From Ferruginibacter sp. (GTDB lineage: Bacteria; Bacteroidota; Bacteroidia; Chitinophagales; Chitinophagaceae): a DNA stretch of 36,534 nucleotides. The position numbers were made by a program, and so were the translations under genes. Below, in pieces: positions 7,759 through 15,596 of this stretch. Where the stretch lies: assembly GCA_017988335.1 (NCBI GenBank), contig JAGNRZ010000008.1, positions 1 through 36,534 of the forward strand, written 5' to 3'. The notes under the pieces were generated by a model. It worked only from the letters and a program-made list of their open reading frames with translations, searched no databases and was not told the origin of the DNA. Within the stretch, counting starts at the first letter, position 1, and the number at the start of each line of letters is the position of its first letter.

Positions 7759-9504
7759 TTATCTTTTACATTTCTCCAAAAACTCCTTCATTCCTTCTAC
7801 CACTTTATTTACAAACTGCCATTGAAAATTATCGTCCATTATTTTCATTTCATCTTCGGGGTTGCTTATAAATAATGTTTCTAACAAGGCATTAGGGTAT
7901 TCTGTTGGGCTGTTTAACATAAAATTAAAACTGCCGTTGTTACCATATTCTTTTAACCCTAATTGTAGCAATTTTTTGTAGATGGTATTACCAAACTCTT
8001 TAAAAGCAACATATCTGTAAAACACACTTGTTCCTTTTACATCTATTGGGTTAGCTGCAGAATTTAAGTGTACACTCAGCAATAAGTCTGGTAAACTATC
8101 TCTATAAAATAAAATACGTTGCTTGTTTTCAAATTCTTTATCTACCACTCTACTCATAATAACTTTAGCCCCTTCTTTTGCTAACGCTTGTTGAAACTTC
8201 AATGCAATTTGCAGCGTTATAATTTTTTCTGATGAGCCTGTTGGTCCACCAGCACCTGTATTACTGCCGCCATGCCCAGCATCTACACCAATAATTAGTT
8301 TTGATAAACTTAAATCTTTAGGTTGTCTTCTTACCTTAATTACTACAGTATTGCCTTTGTAATAAATACTATGCCCCCAATGTTGTTGATGTTTTAACTC
8401 AATAGTAATTCTAAATATTTCATCTTCTACTTGTTCGTAAAAAACATTTTTTATTTCTTCGCAATTTTCTAGTTGTGTAATCCAATTGGTATTATTGGTT
8501 GCACCAAAAATATCTACCACAATTTTGCTGGGATTAATTTGCTGTATGCTTTGGTAAGGCAATTTTGTAAATAAGCCTACTTGCACATAATCGTACAAGC
8601 TATCGCCATATACCCTCCATGCATTGGTTAAACTTTCTGGAGTAAAAGTTCCTTTGGGTAAAAATTCTACAACATCATCGGGCACATAAGCTGTTTTATA
8701 TTTACTTAATTGTACTTTGTAATTAGTGCCTACTTTACCTACCACATTTAATAAAATTGAAGAGTCGATATATCCAATTTTTGCACCTCCTAACCTATCA
8801 TCGCCTAATCCAAAAAGTAAATGTGCCAATCTACCTTTTGTAATAGCAATATTAGGTGCTAATGGACTAAACATACTTATCCAACTATTTGCTTTTGTTG
8901 TAAAAGATTTGCCAGCTTTATCAATTATGGTTATTGGTATTTTAGTTACAAAAAAACTATCTGTTTCTTTTACCATATATTCTCCTTGGTAAATACCTGG
9001 TGTTTTATTTTGTGTAGTTGTTGGCATTTCATACAATGGAATAATGCCATTAGCCAACACTTTACAATTAGGCAATGCTTTTACTTTAAACTTAATTCTA
9101 TCCCCAGCTTTTACATATAAATTTCCTTCGGGAAAAATTTCTATACTAGCTATTGAAAGCGTTTTTACTGTATCGGCAGGCTTGGGTAACGAGTAACTAT
9201 ACTTTAAAATTTTAGTTACTAATTTGTTTTCTGCATTTGCGGCATTTATTATAAATGTGGTATCGCCTATATTTAAATTTACTTCGTAAGCAAAAGCCCC
9301 AGTAGCATATACTTTTACTGGGTTGTTGTTTATAGTAAGGCTGCAAGTTTTACAAGTACTACCAACAACATATTGTTTTGCCGATTTTACTATCTGATTT
9401 TCTTTAGTGGGTTGTACAAGTTTGATGAAAGGACTTTGTGTAGCTTGGGCAAGACAAAATTTATTAGCCCCAAATATCAAGAAACAAATTATTATTATTC
9501 TCAT
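7759..9504 (-). CDS. N-acetylmuramoyl-L-alanine amidase (Amidase_3)
   Basis: The start is set at ATG 9504 (581 aa) because MRIIIICFLIFGANKFCLAQ is a signal peptide; the frame is open to 9534. The last 190 residues or so are an Amidase_3 zinc amidase that cleaves the bond between MurNAc and the stem peptide in the periplasm: IIGVDAGHGG (Zn His), GSSEKIITLQIA (Zn Glu), LLLSVHLNSAA (Zn His) and NALLETLFISNPED (catalytic Glu). The upstream 370 residues contain beta-rich segments, including an SH3-like stretch (KTAYVPDDVVEFLP) and an AMIN-like region (about 310-375), which may localise the enzyme to septal peptidoglycan. It is convergent with the NUDIX regulator, 23 bp apart, and looks monocistronic. 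All expected catalytic residues are present. Confidence 0.93.
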   Translation of the reverse strand: MRIIIICFLIFGANKFCLAQATQSPFIKLVQPTKENQIVKSAKQYVVGSTCKTCSLTINNNPVKVYATGAFAYEVNLNIGDTTFIINAANAENKLVTKILKYSYSLPKPADTVKTLSIASIEIFPEGNLYVKAGDRIKFKVKALPNCKVLANGIIPLYEMPTTTQNKTPGIYQGEYMVKETDSFFVTKIPITIIDKAGKSFTTKANSWISMFSPLAPNIAITKGRLAHLLFGLGDDRLGGAKIGYIDSSILLNVVGKVGTNYKVQLSKYKTAYVPDDVVEFLPKGTFTPESLTNAWRVYGDSLYDYVQVGLFTKLPYQSIQQINPSKIVVDIFGATNNTNWITQLENCEEIKNVFYEQVEDEIFRITIELKHQQHWGHSIYYKGNTVVIKVRRQPKDLSLSKLIIGVDAGHGGSNTGAGGPTGSSEKIITLQIALKFQQALAKEGAKVIMSRVVDKEFENKQRILFYRDSLPDLLLSVHLNSAANPIDVKGTSVFYRYVAFKEFGNTIYKKLLQLGLKEYGNNGSFNFMLNSPTEYPNALLETLFISNPEDEMKIMDDNFQWQFVNKVVEGMKEFLEKCKR

Positions 9505-9666
9505 AACATAAAAATAAGCATAAAAAAAGAGCATAACTGCTCCTTTTAAAATTATAGTTAGTAGACCCCTATAACTGTATCTTGTTGCTTTTCTAATCTA
9601 CCTTATAAATATATTTTTACTCTAAATAAAAAACATGGCTCCTATTCTCAGCACTAACTCAATAAT

Positions 9667-10161
9667 TTATTCAAATTTTTTTACAATAGTATTGATTACT
9701 GGTTTAAAAGTAGTTATTGCATAGCTAGATGCTCTCTTTGTTGGGGGGTAATTTTTGTCTAGTTCTCTATCATAAAAATTAAAGTCAAAACCTGTAACTC
9801 TTAAGCCACCACTAGTACTAGCTCCCTCTGCCTTAGTTATTGTATTGGTATGTGAGGATATTACTAATGCGTATTTATATAATTTTGTATTTGCATACTT
9901 ACCTTCTCTGTTTTTAATAACTGATAAATCTACAAACTCATACTTATTTCCATAATTTTCAGACATATAATCTTCCATTTTCTGTTCTGCTTTGTCCGAT
10001 ACTTTAAATTTTTCTACAAGCAATATTGTTTTACTAGGATCAAAATCTTGAGGTATCCATTTTTCGCTATTTCCAAAAGTCATCTTAGATGGGTTACAAC
10101 CAGCTAACAAAATTGTAAAAAGTATTAAAATTCCAGTAAGTTTTAAGATATTCTTCTTCAT
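9667..10161 (-). CDS. Small lipoprotein of unknown function
   Basis: A 164-aa protein with a typical lipobox, MKKNILKLTGILILFTILLAGC, Cys at 22. The rest is soluble and mixed alpha/beta, with segments such as SKTILLVEKFKVSDKAEQK, YKYALVISSHTNT and the C-terminal RASSYAITTFKPVINTIVKK. I do not recognise the family. The pattern of a strand with LLVE..., a central strand YALVIS, a FDFNFYDR strand and a terminal helix suggests a small single-domain fold anchored to a membrane. It sits between the amidase and the acyl-CoA dehydrogenase on the same strand, with gaps of 162 and 44 bp, so it may be its own unit or a downstream member of the dehydrogenase transcript. Confidence 0.75.
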   Translation of the reverse strand: MKKNILKLTGILILFTILLAGCNPSKMTFGNSEKWIPQDFDPSKTILLVEKFKVSDKAEQKMEDYMSENYGNKYEFVDLSVIKNREGKYANTKLYKYALVISSHTNTITKAEGASTSGGLRVTGFDFNFYDRELDKNYPPTKRASSYAITTFKPVINTIVKKFE

Positions 10162-10205
10162 TTCTTATAAATTTATTTAAGTAAAAGTATAGCAATTTCA
10201 ACTCC

Positions 10206-11999
10206 TTACCAACAATACTTCCCTTCTGCAATCATTTTATCTGCTACTCTACGTCTTGCATCTTTTGCATTAAAAGGTTCGGTTTTTGTAAAGCGTTTTA
10301 AGCCTAATAACATCATACGTTGCTCATCACCACTTGCAAAGCTATTAATAGCATCTTTGCCAAATTTGTTTACCTTATCTACAGCATCGTTCAAATAAAT
10401 TTTCATCATATCTATTTGAGTGCCGCAATTTGCTTCGCCATTTTTATCCACCATTTTCATTACACGTAATAATGTACTTTCGGCTTCAAAAGTTTCAATA
10501 GCCATATCAGCAATATTCATCAAAATTTCTTGTTCGTTTTGCAGCGTCATCATTAATTTTTGCACTGCTGCACCAGCTACCATTAAAATACATTTTTTCA
10601 TATTTACAATGGCTTTGCGGTCTTTAGCAAAAGCTGTTTCATCTTCATCACCAAACTCTGGTATGCTCATCAACTCTTTACTAACTGCCATTGCTGGTCC
10701 CATTAAATCAATCTTTCCTTTCATCGCTCTTTTCAAAATCATATCAACGCTAAGCAGGCGGTTAATTTCGTTTGTACCCTCGTAAATACGGTTAATACGG
10801 CTATCTCTATACGCTCTACTAATTTCGTACTCATCGCTAAAGCCATTGCCACCATGTATTTGTACACCTTCATCTACTACATAATCTAATACCTCACTAC
10901 CATGTACTTTTAATATGGCACATTCTACTGCATATTCTTCGGCTGCACCAAGTAAGGCTTCGTTAAAAGGTTTGCCGGCGGCTTGTAATTCTACTTCTTT
11001 ATCATCAATCCATTTGCTAGTTCTATACAATGCACTTTCGCTAACAAAAATTCTTGTTGCCATTTCTGCCAACTTATATTTTATTGCACCAAAGTTGGCA
11101 ATAGCTGTTTTAAATTGTTCTCTTGTAGTTGCATATTTTACACTTTCTGTTAATGCACCTTTGGCTCCACCAATTGCTGCCGCACAAAGTTTCAATCTAC
11201 CTATGTTTAAAATATTAAAAGCTATAATATGCCCTTTACCAATTTCGCCCAATAAATTTTCTATAGGTACTTTACAATCTTGAAAATATAATTGTACCGT
11301 ACTACTACCTTTAATACCCATCTTGTGTTCTTCAGGTCCTTGGGTAAAGCCTTCTGCACCACGTTCTACAATAAAGCAACTAAATTTATCTCCATCAATT
11401 TTAGCAAATACAGTATAAACATCGGCAAAGCCGCCATTAGTAATCCAGCACTTTTGTCCATTAAGTACATAATGCTTTCCATCTTCGGTAAGCTTTGCTG
11501 TAGTTTTTGCACCCAATGCATCGCTACCACTATTCGGCTCCGTTAGTCCGTAAGCACCTTTCCATTCGCCAGTAGCTAACTTAGGTATATACTTTTTCTT
11601 TTGCTCTTCTGTACCAAAATATAAAATAGGCAATGTACCAATACCAGTATGAGCTGCAATAGCTACGCTAAAGCTGTAACCACCACCTAAGCCTTCATTT
11701 ACTAATGTACTAGTAATAAAATCTTTCCCTAATCCGCCCAAATCCTCTGGGATAGAAGCTCCTAGCAAACCTTGCTCCCCAGCTTTTTCCATTAAACCAG
11801 CCACCAAGCCTTGCTCCATTTTTTCAATACGGCCAATAACTGGTAACACTTCGGTGTTTAAAAACTGTACACACATATCTTTTACCATTACCTGCTCCTC
11901 ATTAAAATCTTCGGGAGTGTAGGTTTCAAAAGCATTACTCTCTTTAATTAGCCATTCGCCACCTTTTATTGGCGTGGCAGTTGATGTTGATGTACTCAT
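10206..11999 (-). CDS. Acyl-CoA dehydrogenase with C-terminal extension (VLCAD/ACAD9-like)
   Basis: A 597-aa flavoprotein that introduces the trans-2 double bond into acyl-CoA in beta-oxidation. The core ACAD motifs are present: AYGLTEPNSGSDALGAKTTA, KCWITNGGFADVYTVFAK, a helical domain with IGGAKGALTESVKYATTREQ, and VQIHGGNGFSDEYEISRAYRDSRINRIYEGTNEINR, where the Glu of YEGT is the catalytic base position. About 180 residues follow the core, as in the longer VLCAD/ACAD9 group and the common Bacteroidota long ACAD. The start MSTSTSTATPIKGG at 11999 fits the family. It is downstream of a MarR regulator on the same strand, separated by 98 bp that contain a large hairpin. Regulation by that MarR protein (acyl-CoA or fatty acid sensing) is plausible but inferred. 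Confidence 0.95.
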   Translation of the reverse strand: MSTSTSTATPIKGGEWLIKESNAFETYTPEDFNEEQVMVKDMCVQFLNTEVLPVIGRIEKMEQGLVAGLMEKAGEQGLLGASIPEDLGGLGKDFITSTLVNEGLGGGYSFSVAIAAHTGIGTLPILYFGTEEQKKKYIPKLATGEWKGAYGLTEPNSGSDALGAKTTAKLTEDGKHYVLNGQKCWITNGGFADVYTVFAKIDGDKFSCFIVERGAEGFTQGPEEHKMGIKGSSTVQLYFQDCKVPIENLLGEIGKGHIIAFNILNIGRLKLCAAAIGGAKGALTESVKYATTREQFKTAIANFGAIKYKLAEMATRIFVSESALYRTSKWIDDKEVELQAAGKPFNEALLGAAEEYAVECAILKVHGSEVLDYVVDEGVQIHGGNGFSDEYEISRAYRDSRINRIYEGTNEINRLLSVDMILKRAMKGKIDLMGPAMAVSKELMSIPEFGDEDETAFAKDRKAIVNMKKCILMVAGAAVQKLMMTLQNEQEILMNIADMAIETFEAESTLLRVMKMVDKNGEANCGTQIDMMKIYLNDAVDKVNKFGKDAINSFASGDEQRMMLLGLKRFTKTEPFNAKDARRRVADKMIAEGKYCW

Positions 12000-12015
12000 A
12001 TTTTTATATTTTTTT

Positions 12016-12093
12016 GTTCATAGTTCATAGTTAATTGTTCATAGCAAAGCAACTTTGCGGTCAACTAAACTATGACCTATTAACTATGAACTA
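12016..12093. repeat. Heptamer tandem repeats forming a long inverted repeat
   Basis: The left arm is built of 7-bp units: GTTCATA at 12016 and 12023, GTTAATT at 12030, GTTCATA at 12037. The right arm, 12070-12093, is the near-perfect reverse complement of 12021-12044 (22 of 24 positions). Between them GCAAAG-CAA-CTTTGC (12044-12058) forms a small hairpin of its own. The element fills the gap between the marR stop and the dehydrogenase start and could act as terminator, attenuator or RNA-stability element. No T-run follows on the minus strand. Confidence 0.85.
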
Positions 12094-12097
12094 TTCT

Positions 12098-12538
12098 CTA
12101 TTTTAAATTATCATAAACCACTTGTAATACCTCTTTAGCTATTTCTATTTGCCCGTTTGTAACCCCTTCTAATGCTTCATTCAATGTTTGGTTAGCAATT
12201 TCCATCGTAAGCTCTTGCAAAGGTTGTGCCGCAGGAGCTAGGTAAATCATATTTATTCTTCTATCGTTTTTGCTAGCTACTCGTTTTACCAATTTTAATT
12301 TTTCTAAGTTATCTACCAATCTTGTTATACTAGGTTTATCTCTAAATGTAGCATCACAAAGTTGTTGTTGGCTTAGCCCATCTTGCTTCCATAAATGATA
12401 TAACACACTCCATTGCTCAATAGTTATGTCAACATTATTCTGCTTAAAATTTTTTTGTAGTCTTCTTGCTATAGCCGTACTAGCTTTACCTGTAATAAAG
12501 CTGTATAATTCCCCTCGTTTAAATTGGTTGTTTGACAT
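12098..12538 (-). CDS. MarR family transcriptional regulator
   Basis: A 146-aa winged-helix protein of normal MarR length. The DNA-binding core is QWSVLYHLWKQDGLSQQQLC, then DKPSITRLVDNLEKLKLVKR as the recognition helix region, and the wing ASKNDRRINMIYL, containing the typical DRR. N- and C-terminal helices (GKASTAIARRLQKNF; QIEIAKEVLQVVYDNL) would form the dimer interface. Directly upstream are a promoter (TTTG-N17-TATCTTTG) and a perfect palindrome at 12540-12557 between the promoter and the ATG, so autorepression is likely. The acyl-CoA dehydrogenase lies downstream on the same strand, a plausible second target. The ligand cannot be read from sequence. Confidence 0.93.
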   Translation of the reverse strand: MSNNQFKRGELYSFITGKASTAIARRLQKNFKQNNVDITIEQWSVLYHLWKQDGLSQQQLCDATFRDKPSITRLVDNLEKLKLVKRVASKNDRRINMIYLAPAAQPLQELTMEIANQTLNEALEGVTNGQIEIAKEVLQVVYDNLK

Positions 12539-12539
12539 A

Positions 12540-12557
12540 TAGTTGTTTATGCAACTA
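12540..12557. promoter_or_regulatory. Perfect inverted repeat, probable MarR operator
   Basis: TAGTTGTTTATGCAACTA is a 6-6-6 inverted repeat with perfect arms (TAGTTG/CAACTA). It ends 1 bp upstream of the marR start codon and lies just downstream of the -7 box. Spacing and TTG...CAA halves match the general form of MarR-family operators, so autoregulation is the simplest reading. Confidence 0.65.
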
Positions 12558-12560
12558 CCT

Positions 12561-12589
12561 CAAAGATAATAATTATTTTGATTTACAAA
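12561..12589 (-). promoter_or_regulatory. Bacteroidota-type promoter of marR
   Basis: On the minus strand TTTG (12589-12586) is followed after 17 bp by TATCTTTG (12568-12561), matching the Bacteroidota consensus TTTG/TAnnTTTG. The transcript would start around 12555, inside the palindrome described above. Confidence 0.6.
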
Positions 12590-12729
12590 ATTTTATTTTT
12601 GTGTTACCGGCATTTGTTTTTCATAGCATCATCGTTGTGTCACTCACTTGTGCCTAATACCATTTAGCAACAACCAAACAAATCAAGAATACTCGGCATC
12701 CCGATTATTTCGGGGTACGGCATACCAAT
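12590..12729. other. Intergenic repeat-like segment upstream of glycosyltransferase
   Basis: The segment contains GTTGTGTCACTCACTTGTGCC (about 12634-12653), loosely similar to a stretch at about 31465-31482, and a small hairpin CCCGA-TTATT-TCGGG (12700-12714) flanked by CGGCA words. No promoter was identified for the glycosyltransferase. The hairpin may be a terminator-like or dispersed repeat element. Confidence 0.35.
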
Positions 12730-13908
12730 ATGCAGCAGGCTTTACTCATCATTAGTTTAATATTGTTTATCAGTTATGCTGCTATAATCATTTATTATGC
12801 AATTAGTTGGCTAAATATTCCAAGTTTTCTACCATCAGCTATCAACCATCAACCATCAACCAGTATTTCCATAATCATCCCAGCAAGGAACGAAGAAAAC
12901 AATATTGCAGCCTGTTTACAAAGTATCATCAATCAATCTTACCCAAAAAATTTGTACGAAATAATAGTGATAGACGATCATTCTACAGATGCTACGGCAA
13001 GTATAGTGCAAGGCTTTAATCAAACCAATATAAAATGTATTGCTTTAAAAGATTTTATTGGCGAAGAAAAAAATAGTTATAAAAAGAAAGGAATTGAAGT
13101 TGGCATTGCACAAGCCATTGGCGAATTAATTATTACTACCGATGCAGATTGTATTGCTCCTCCAAATTGGTTACAAACTATTGCAAATTTTTACGAACAA
13201 AAAAAGCCTGATTTAATTGTAATGCCCGTAAGAATTCGCCTAATGTCGAATTCCACACAGAATATGCCACAAGGCATATTCCTACAAATATTTCAAGCAT
13301 TAGATTTTATGACACTGCAAGGTATTACTGGTGCTGCGGTACATAAGAAAATGCACAGCATGTGTAATGGAGCCAACTTGGCTTACACAAAAAAAGCATT
13401 TGAAAGTGTAAATGGTTTTGCAGATATCAACGCCATTGCCAGTGGAGATGATATGCTACTTATGCATAAAATTTATACTCAAAATAAAAATGGAGTTGCA
13501 TATTTAAAAAATGAAGAAGTAATTATGCAAACAGCACCTGTAAAAAGCATAACGGAGTTTTTTAACCAACGCATACGCTGGGCAAGTAAAGCAGATAAAT
13601 ATGATGATAAAAGAATGTTGCCAGTGTTAGTTGTTGTTTACTTTTTTAATGTACTGCTTTTAGCTTTACCATTCATTGGCATTGCATTTAACGCTCAATA
13701 TTCAATACTTGGGTTGTGGCTATGGCTTTTACTTTTTAAAATACTAATCGAAATCATCTTTCTAATCCCTGTTGCAAAATTCTTTAATAAACAATCGCTG
13801 CTTTTTTTATTTCCTATAATGCAGCCATTTCATATTATTTACACTGTAATTGCTGGCTGGCTGGGCAAGTTTGGTAGTTATAGTTGGAAGGGGAGAAATG
13901 TAAAGTAA
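12730..13908 (+). CDS. Membrane-bound family 2 glycosyltransferase
   Basis: A 392-aa protein with an N-terminal membrane segment (LLIISLILFISYAAIIIYYAI), a GT2 catalytic domain (residues about 45-285) and three C-terminal membrane segments (from about 298). Catalytic motifs are SIIIPARNEENNIAACL, IIVIDDHSTDAT, ITTDADCIAPPNW (the DxD-type metal/nucleotide site), ASGDDMLLMHKI and QRIRWASK (the Q/RxxRW motif of processive GT2 enzymes). It transfers a sugar from a nucleotide-sugar donor at the cytoplasmic membrane; acceptor and product are unknown. Residues about 35-46 (PSAINHQPSTS) are encoded by degenerate 7-bp repeats, so this linker is probably repeat-derived. A TA-like pair follows after 22 bp. 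Confidence 0.92.
   Translation: MQQALLIISLILFISYAAIIIYYAISWLNIPSFLPSAINHQPSTSISIIIPARNEENNIAACLQSIINQSYPKNLYEIIVIDDHSTDATASIVQGFNQTNIKCIALKDFIGEEKNSYKKKGIEVGIAQAIGELIITTDADCIAPPNWLQTIANFYEQKKPDLIVMPVRIRLMSNSTQNMPQGIFLQIFQALDFMTLQGITGAAVHKKMHSMCNGANLAYTKKAFESVNGFADINAIASGDDMLLMHKIYTQNKNGVAYLKNEEVIMQTAPVKSITEFFNQRIRWASKADKYDDKRMLPVLVVVYFFNVLLLALPFIGIAFNAQYSILGLWLWLLLFKILIEIIFLIPVAKFFNKQSLLFLFPIMQPFHIIYTVIAGWLGKFGSYSWKGRNVK
12832..12866 (+). repeat. Heptamer repeats inside the glycosyltransferase coding sequence
   Basis: Five consecutive 7-bp units, CCATCAG, CTATCAA, CCATCAA, CCATCAA and CCAGTAT, encode the linker between the first membrane segment and the GT2 domain. Since 7 is not a multiple of 3, a change of one unit would shift the frame. 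Confidence 0.85.
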
Positions 13909-13930
13909 AAAAAATATTGTATTTTTAACT

Positions 13931-14152
13931 ATGATGAGTGTAAATCAATTTATAGTAATAGATAAATCAATAAGATTTGGTAAACCTACTGTAAAGGGTA
14001 CCAGAATTTCTGTTGCAGATGTTTTAAATTGGCTTGCCGAGGGTATGACTATTAAGGAAATAATTGAAGACTTCCCTCAATTAAATGCCGAACAAATTAA
14101 AGCTTGTTTAAAATACGCAGCTTCTAAAGAAAGTAAATTAGCTGTTGCATAA
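13931..14152 (+). CDS. DUF433 family antitoxin-like protein
   Basis: A 73-aa protein with the DUF433 signature: KSIRFGKPTVKGTRISVADVLNWLAEGMTIKEIIEDFPQLNAEQIKACLKYA. This is a short VapB-like helix-turn-helix domain commonly encoded just before a DUF5615 PIN-like protein. The start may be Met1 (13931) or Met2 (13934). Its stop TAA overlaps the ATG of the next gene by one base (TAATG), which indicates translational coupling. It probably binds its own promoter and neutralises the partner. Family recognition is good; activity as an antitoxin is inferred from known DUF433/DUF5615 pairs. Confidence 0.88.
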   Translation: MMSVNQFIVIDKSIRFGKPTVKGTRISVADVLNWLAEGMTIKEIIEDFPQLNAEQIKACLKYAASKESKLAVA

Positions 14153-14490
14153 TGTTGTTACTAGATGAAAATATATCCCATAAATTAATTGCTAAGCTTA
14201 ATGCATATTTTACAGGAATAAAACATATTAAAGAGTTTACGTCTGCAGGTACTGATGATATTGCCATATGGGAAGTTGCCAAAAAGAATAATTTAACTAT
14301 TGTAACTTTCGACTCAGATTATGAAGACATTTTATCTATAAATGGGTTTCCACCTAAAGTAATTTGGTTTAGGTTTGGAAATACATCAACAACTACTATT
14401 GCCAGTACTTTAATACATCATTCTAGCACTATACTTTCTTTTTTACAAAATAAAGATTTAGGTATTTTAGAAATTAATGAAGCCATTTAA
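14152..14490 (+). CDS. DUF5615 PIN-like protein (putative toxin)
   Basis: A 112-aa PIN-like protein starting MLLLDENISHKLIAKL, with acidic residues placed as in DUF5615/Mut7-C-like PIN folds: Asp4/Glu5 near the N terminus, AGTDDIAIWEVAKKNNLTIV, then TFDSDYEDI. The PPKVIWFRFGN strand is typical of the family. Such proteins are putative Mg-dependent RNases. It is coupled to the DUF433 gene by a 1-bp overlap, and the next gene, a DppC-type permease, starts only 3 bp after its stop, so all three may share a transcript. Toxicity has not been established for most members of this family. Confidence 0.87.
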   Translation: MLLLDENISHKLIAKLNAYFTGIKHIKEFTSAGTDDIAIWEVAKKNNLTIVTFDSDYEDILSINGFPPKVIWFRFGNTSTTTIASTLIHHSSTILSFLQNKDLGILEINEAI

Positions 14491-14493
14491 TTA

Positions 14494-15594
14494 ATGCAAC
14501 AATCATTTTCTTTTAAACAACAAACTTGGCAGCGCCTTAAAAAAAATAAGGGGGCCATGTTTGGCTTGTTTATAATTGTAATAGCTGTACTTGTTGCTAT
14601 TTTTGGATATTTAATAGCCCCAGACAATTCCCCAAACGCCGATTTTCAAACGGTGGAAATTCAAGCAAAAAAATTAGGATATACACAACAGTTTTTAAAA
14701 ATTGAGGAAAGAAAATATTGGGAAGGCTCTTGGATTGATCATTTCTTAAATGGCAAAAAAAAACATTACCAACTAATACCAATTAGCGGATATAAAGTTA
14801 AAGGCGATACTCTTTTTATTGAAAAGTTTATTGATGATGATACTTCCGTTGTACAATTTTTTTCTATCAACAACATAACCAACAATCAACCTCATCTTCT
14901 TACCCAAAAAAATATTGTAACAAAAAAATATTGGTTAGGTACCGATAAGTTTGGTAGAGATATTTTAAGTCGCTTAATTATTGGTACTAGAGTTAGCCTT
15001 GCTGTAGGCTTAATTGCAGTAATTATTGCTTTAAGCATTGGAATTATTTTAGGAGCATTAGCTGGTTATTTTAAAGGTAAAACAGATGCTGTAATTATGT
15101 GGCTGGTAAATGTTACTTGGAGTATACCTACCTTACTTTTAGTATTTGCCATTACTATAGCATTAGGCAAAGGTTTTTGGCAAATATTTATTGCAGTGGG
15201 TTTAACTATGTGGGTACCAGTTGCTAGGCTTGTACGAGGGCAAGTATTAGCTATAAAAGAATTAGAATATATTACGGCAGCAAAAGCTTTAGGCTTTACC
15301 AACATAAGAATAATTGTTAGGCATATTTTACCCAATATTATGGGGCCAGTATTGGTTTTAGCGGCAAGCACTTTTGCCACAGCTATTATTGTAGAAGCTG
15401 GTTTAAGTTTTTTGGGCATTGGTGTACAACCGCCGCAACCAAGTTGGGGATTAATGATAAAAGAGAATTACAACTTCATAATTACAAACAATCCATTTTT
15501 AGCATTAATACCAGGTATTGCCATTATGCTTTTAGTATTAGTATTTAACTTATTAGGCAATGGATTGAGGGATGCTGTGGATGTAAAAAATTAA
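14494..15594 (+). CDS. ABC transporter permease, DppC/OppC family, with enlarged periplasmic loop
   Basis: A 366-aa inner-membrane permease of the peptide/nickel importer type. The first membrane segment (MFGLFIIVIAVLVAIFGYLIA) is followed by a soluble stretch of about 100 residues ending KKYWLGTDKFGRDILSRLI, the conserved entry to the transport domain. The BPD_transp_1 domain then has further segments, with the EAA loop EYITAAKALGFTNIRIIVRHILPN that contacts the ATPase, and EAGLSFLGIGVQPPQPSWG. The soluble insertion between the first two segments is longer than in typical DppC of about 300 aa. No DppB, ATPase or binding protein gene is adjacent, so the partners must be elsewhere. It ends 2 bp before a convergent Lrp-type gene. 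Confidence 0.92.
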   Translation: MQQSFSFKQQTWQRLKKNKGAMFGLFIIVIAVLVAIFGYLIAPDNSPNADFQTVEIQAKKLGYTQQFLKIEERKYWEGSWIDHFLNGKKKHYQLIPISGYKVKGDTLFIEKFIDDDTSVVQFFSINNITNNQPHLLTQKNIVTKKYWLGTDKFGRDILSRLIIGTRVSLAVGLIAVIIALSIGIILGALAGYFKGKTDAVIMWLVNVTWSIPTLLLVFAITIALGKGFWQIFIAVGLTMWVPVARLVRGQVLAIKELEYITAAKALGFTNIRIIVRHILPNIMGPVLVLAASTFATAIIVEAGLSFLGIGVQPPQPSWGLMIKENYNFIITNNPFLALIPGIAIMLLVLVFNLLGNGLRDAVDVKN

Positions 15595-15596
15595 GT

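Noticed and set aside
10915-11546. Plus-strand frames opposite the acyl-CoA dehydrogenase
   Set aside because: Antisense shadows of a gene with intact conserved motifs.
12016-12093. CRISPR array or MITE
   Set aside because: Repeats are 7 bp without unique spacers, no cas genes are nearby, and no target-site duplication or transposase is visible.
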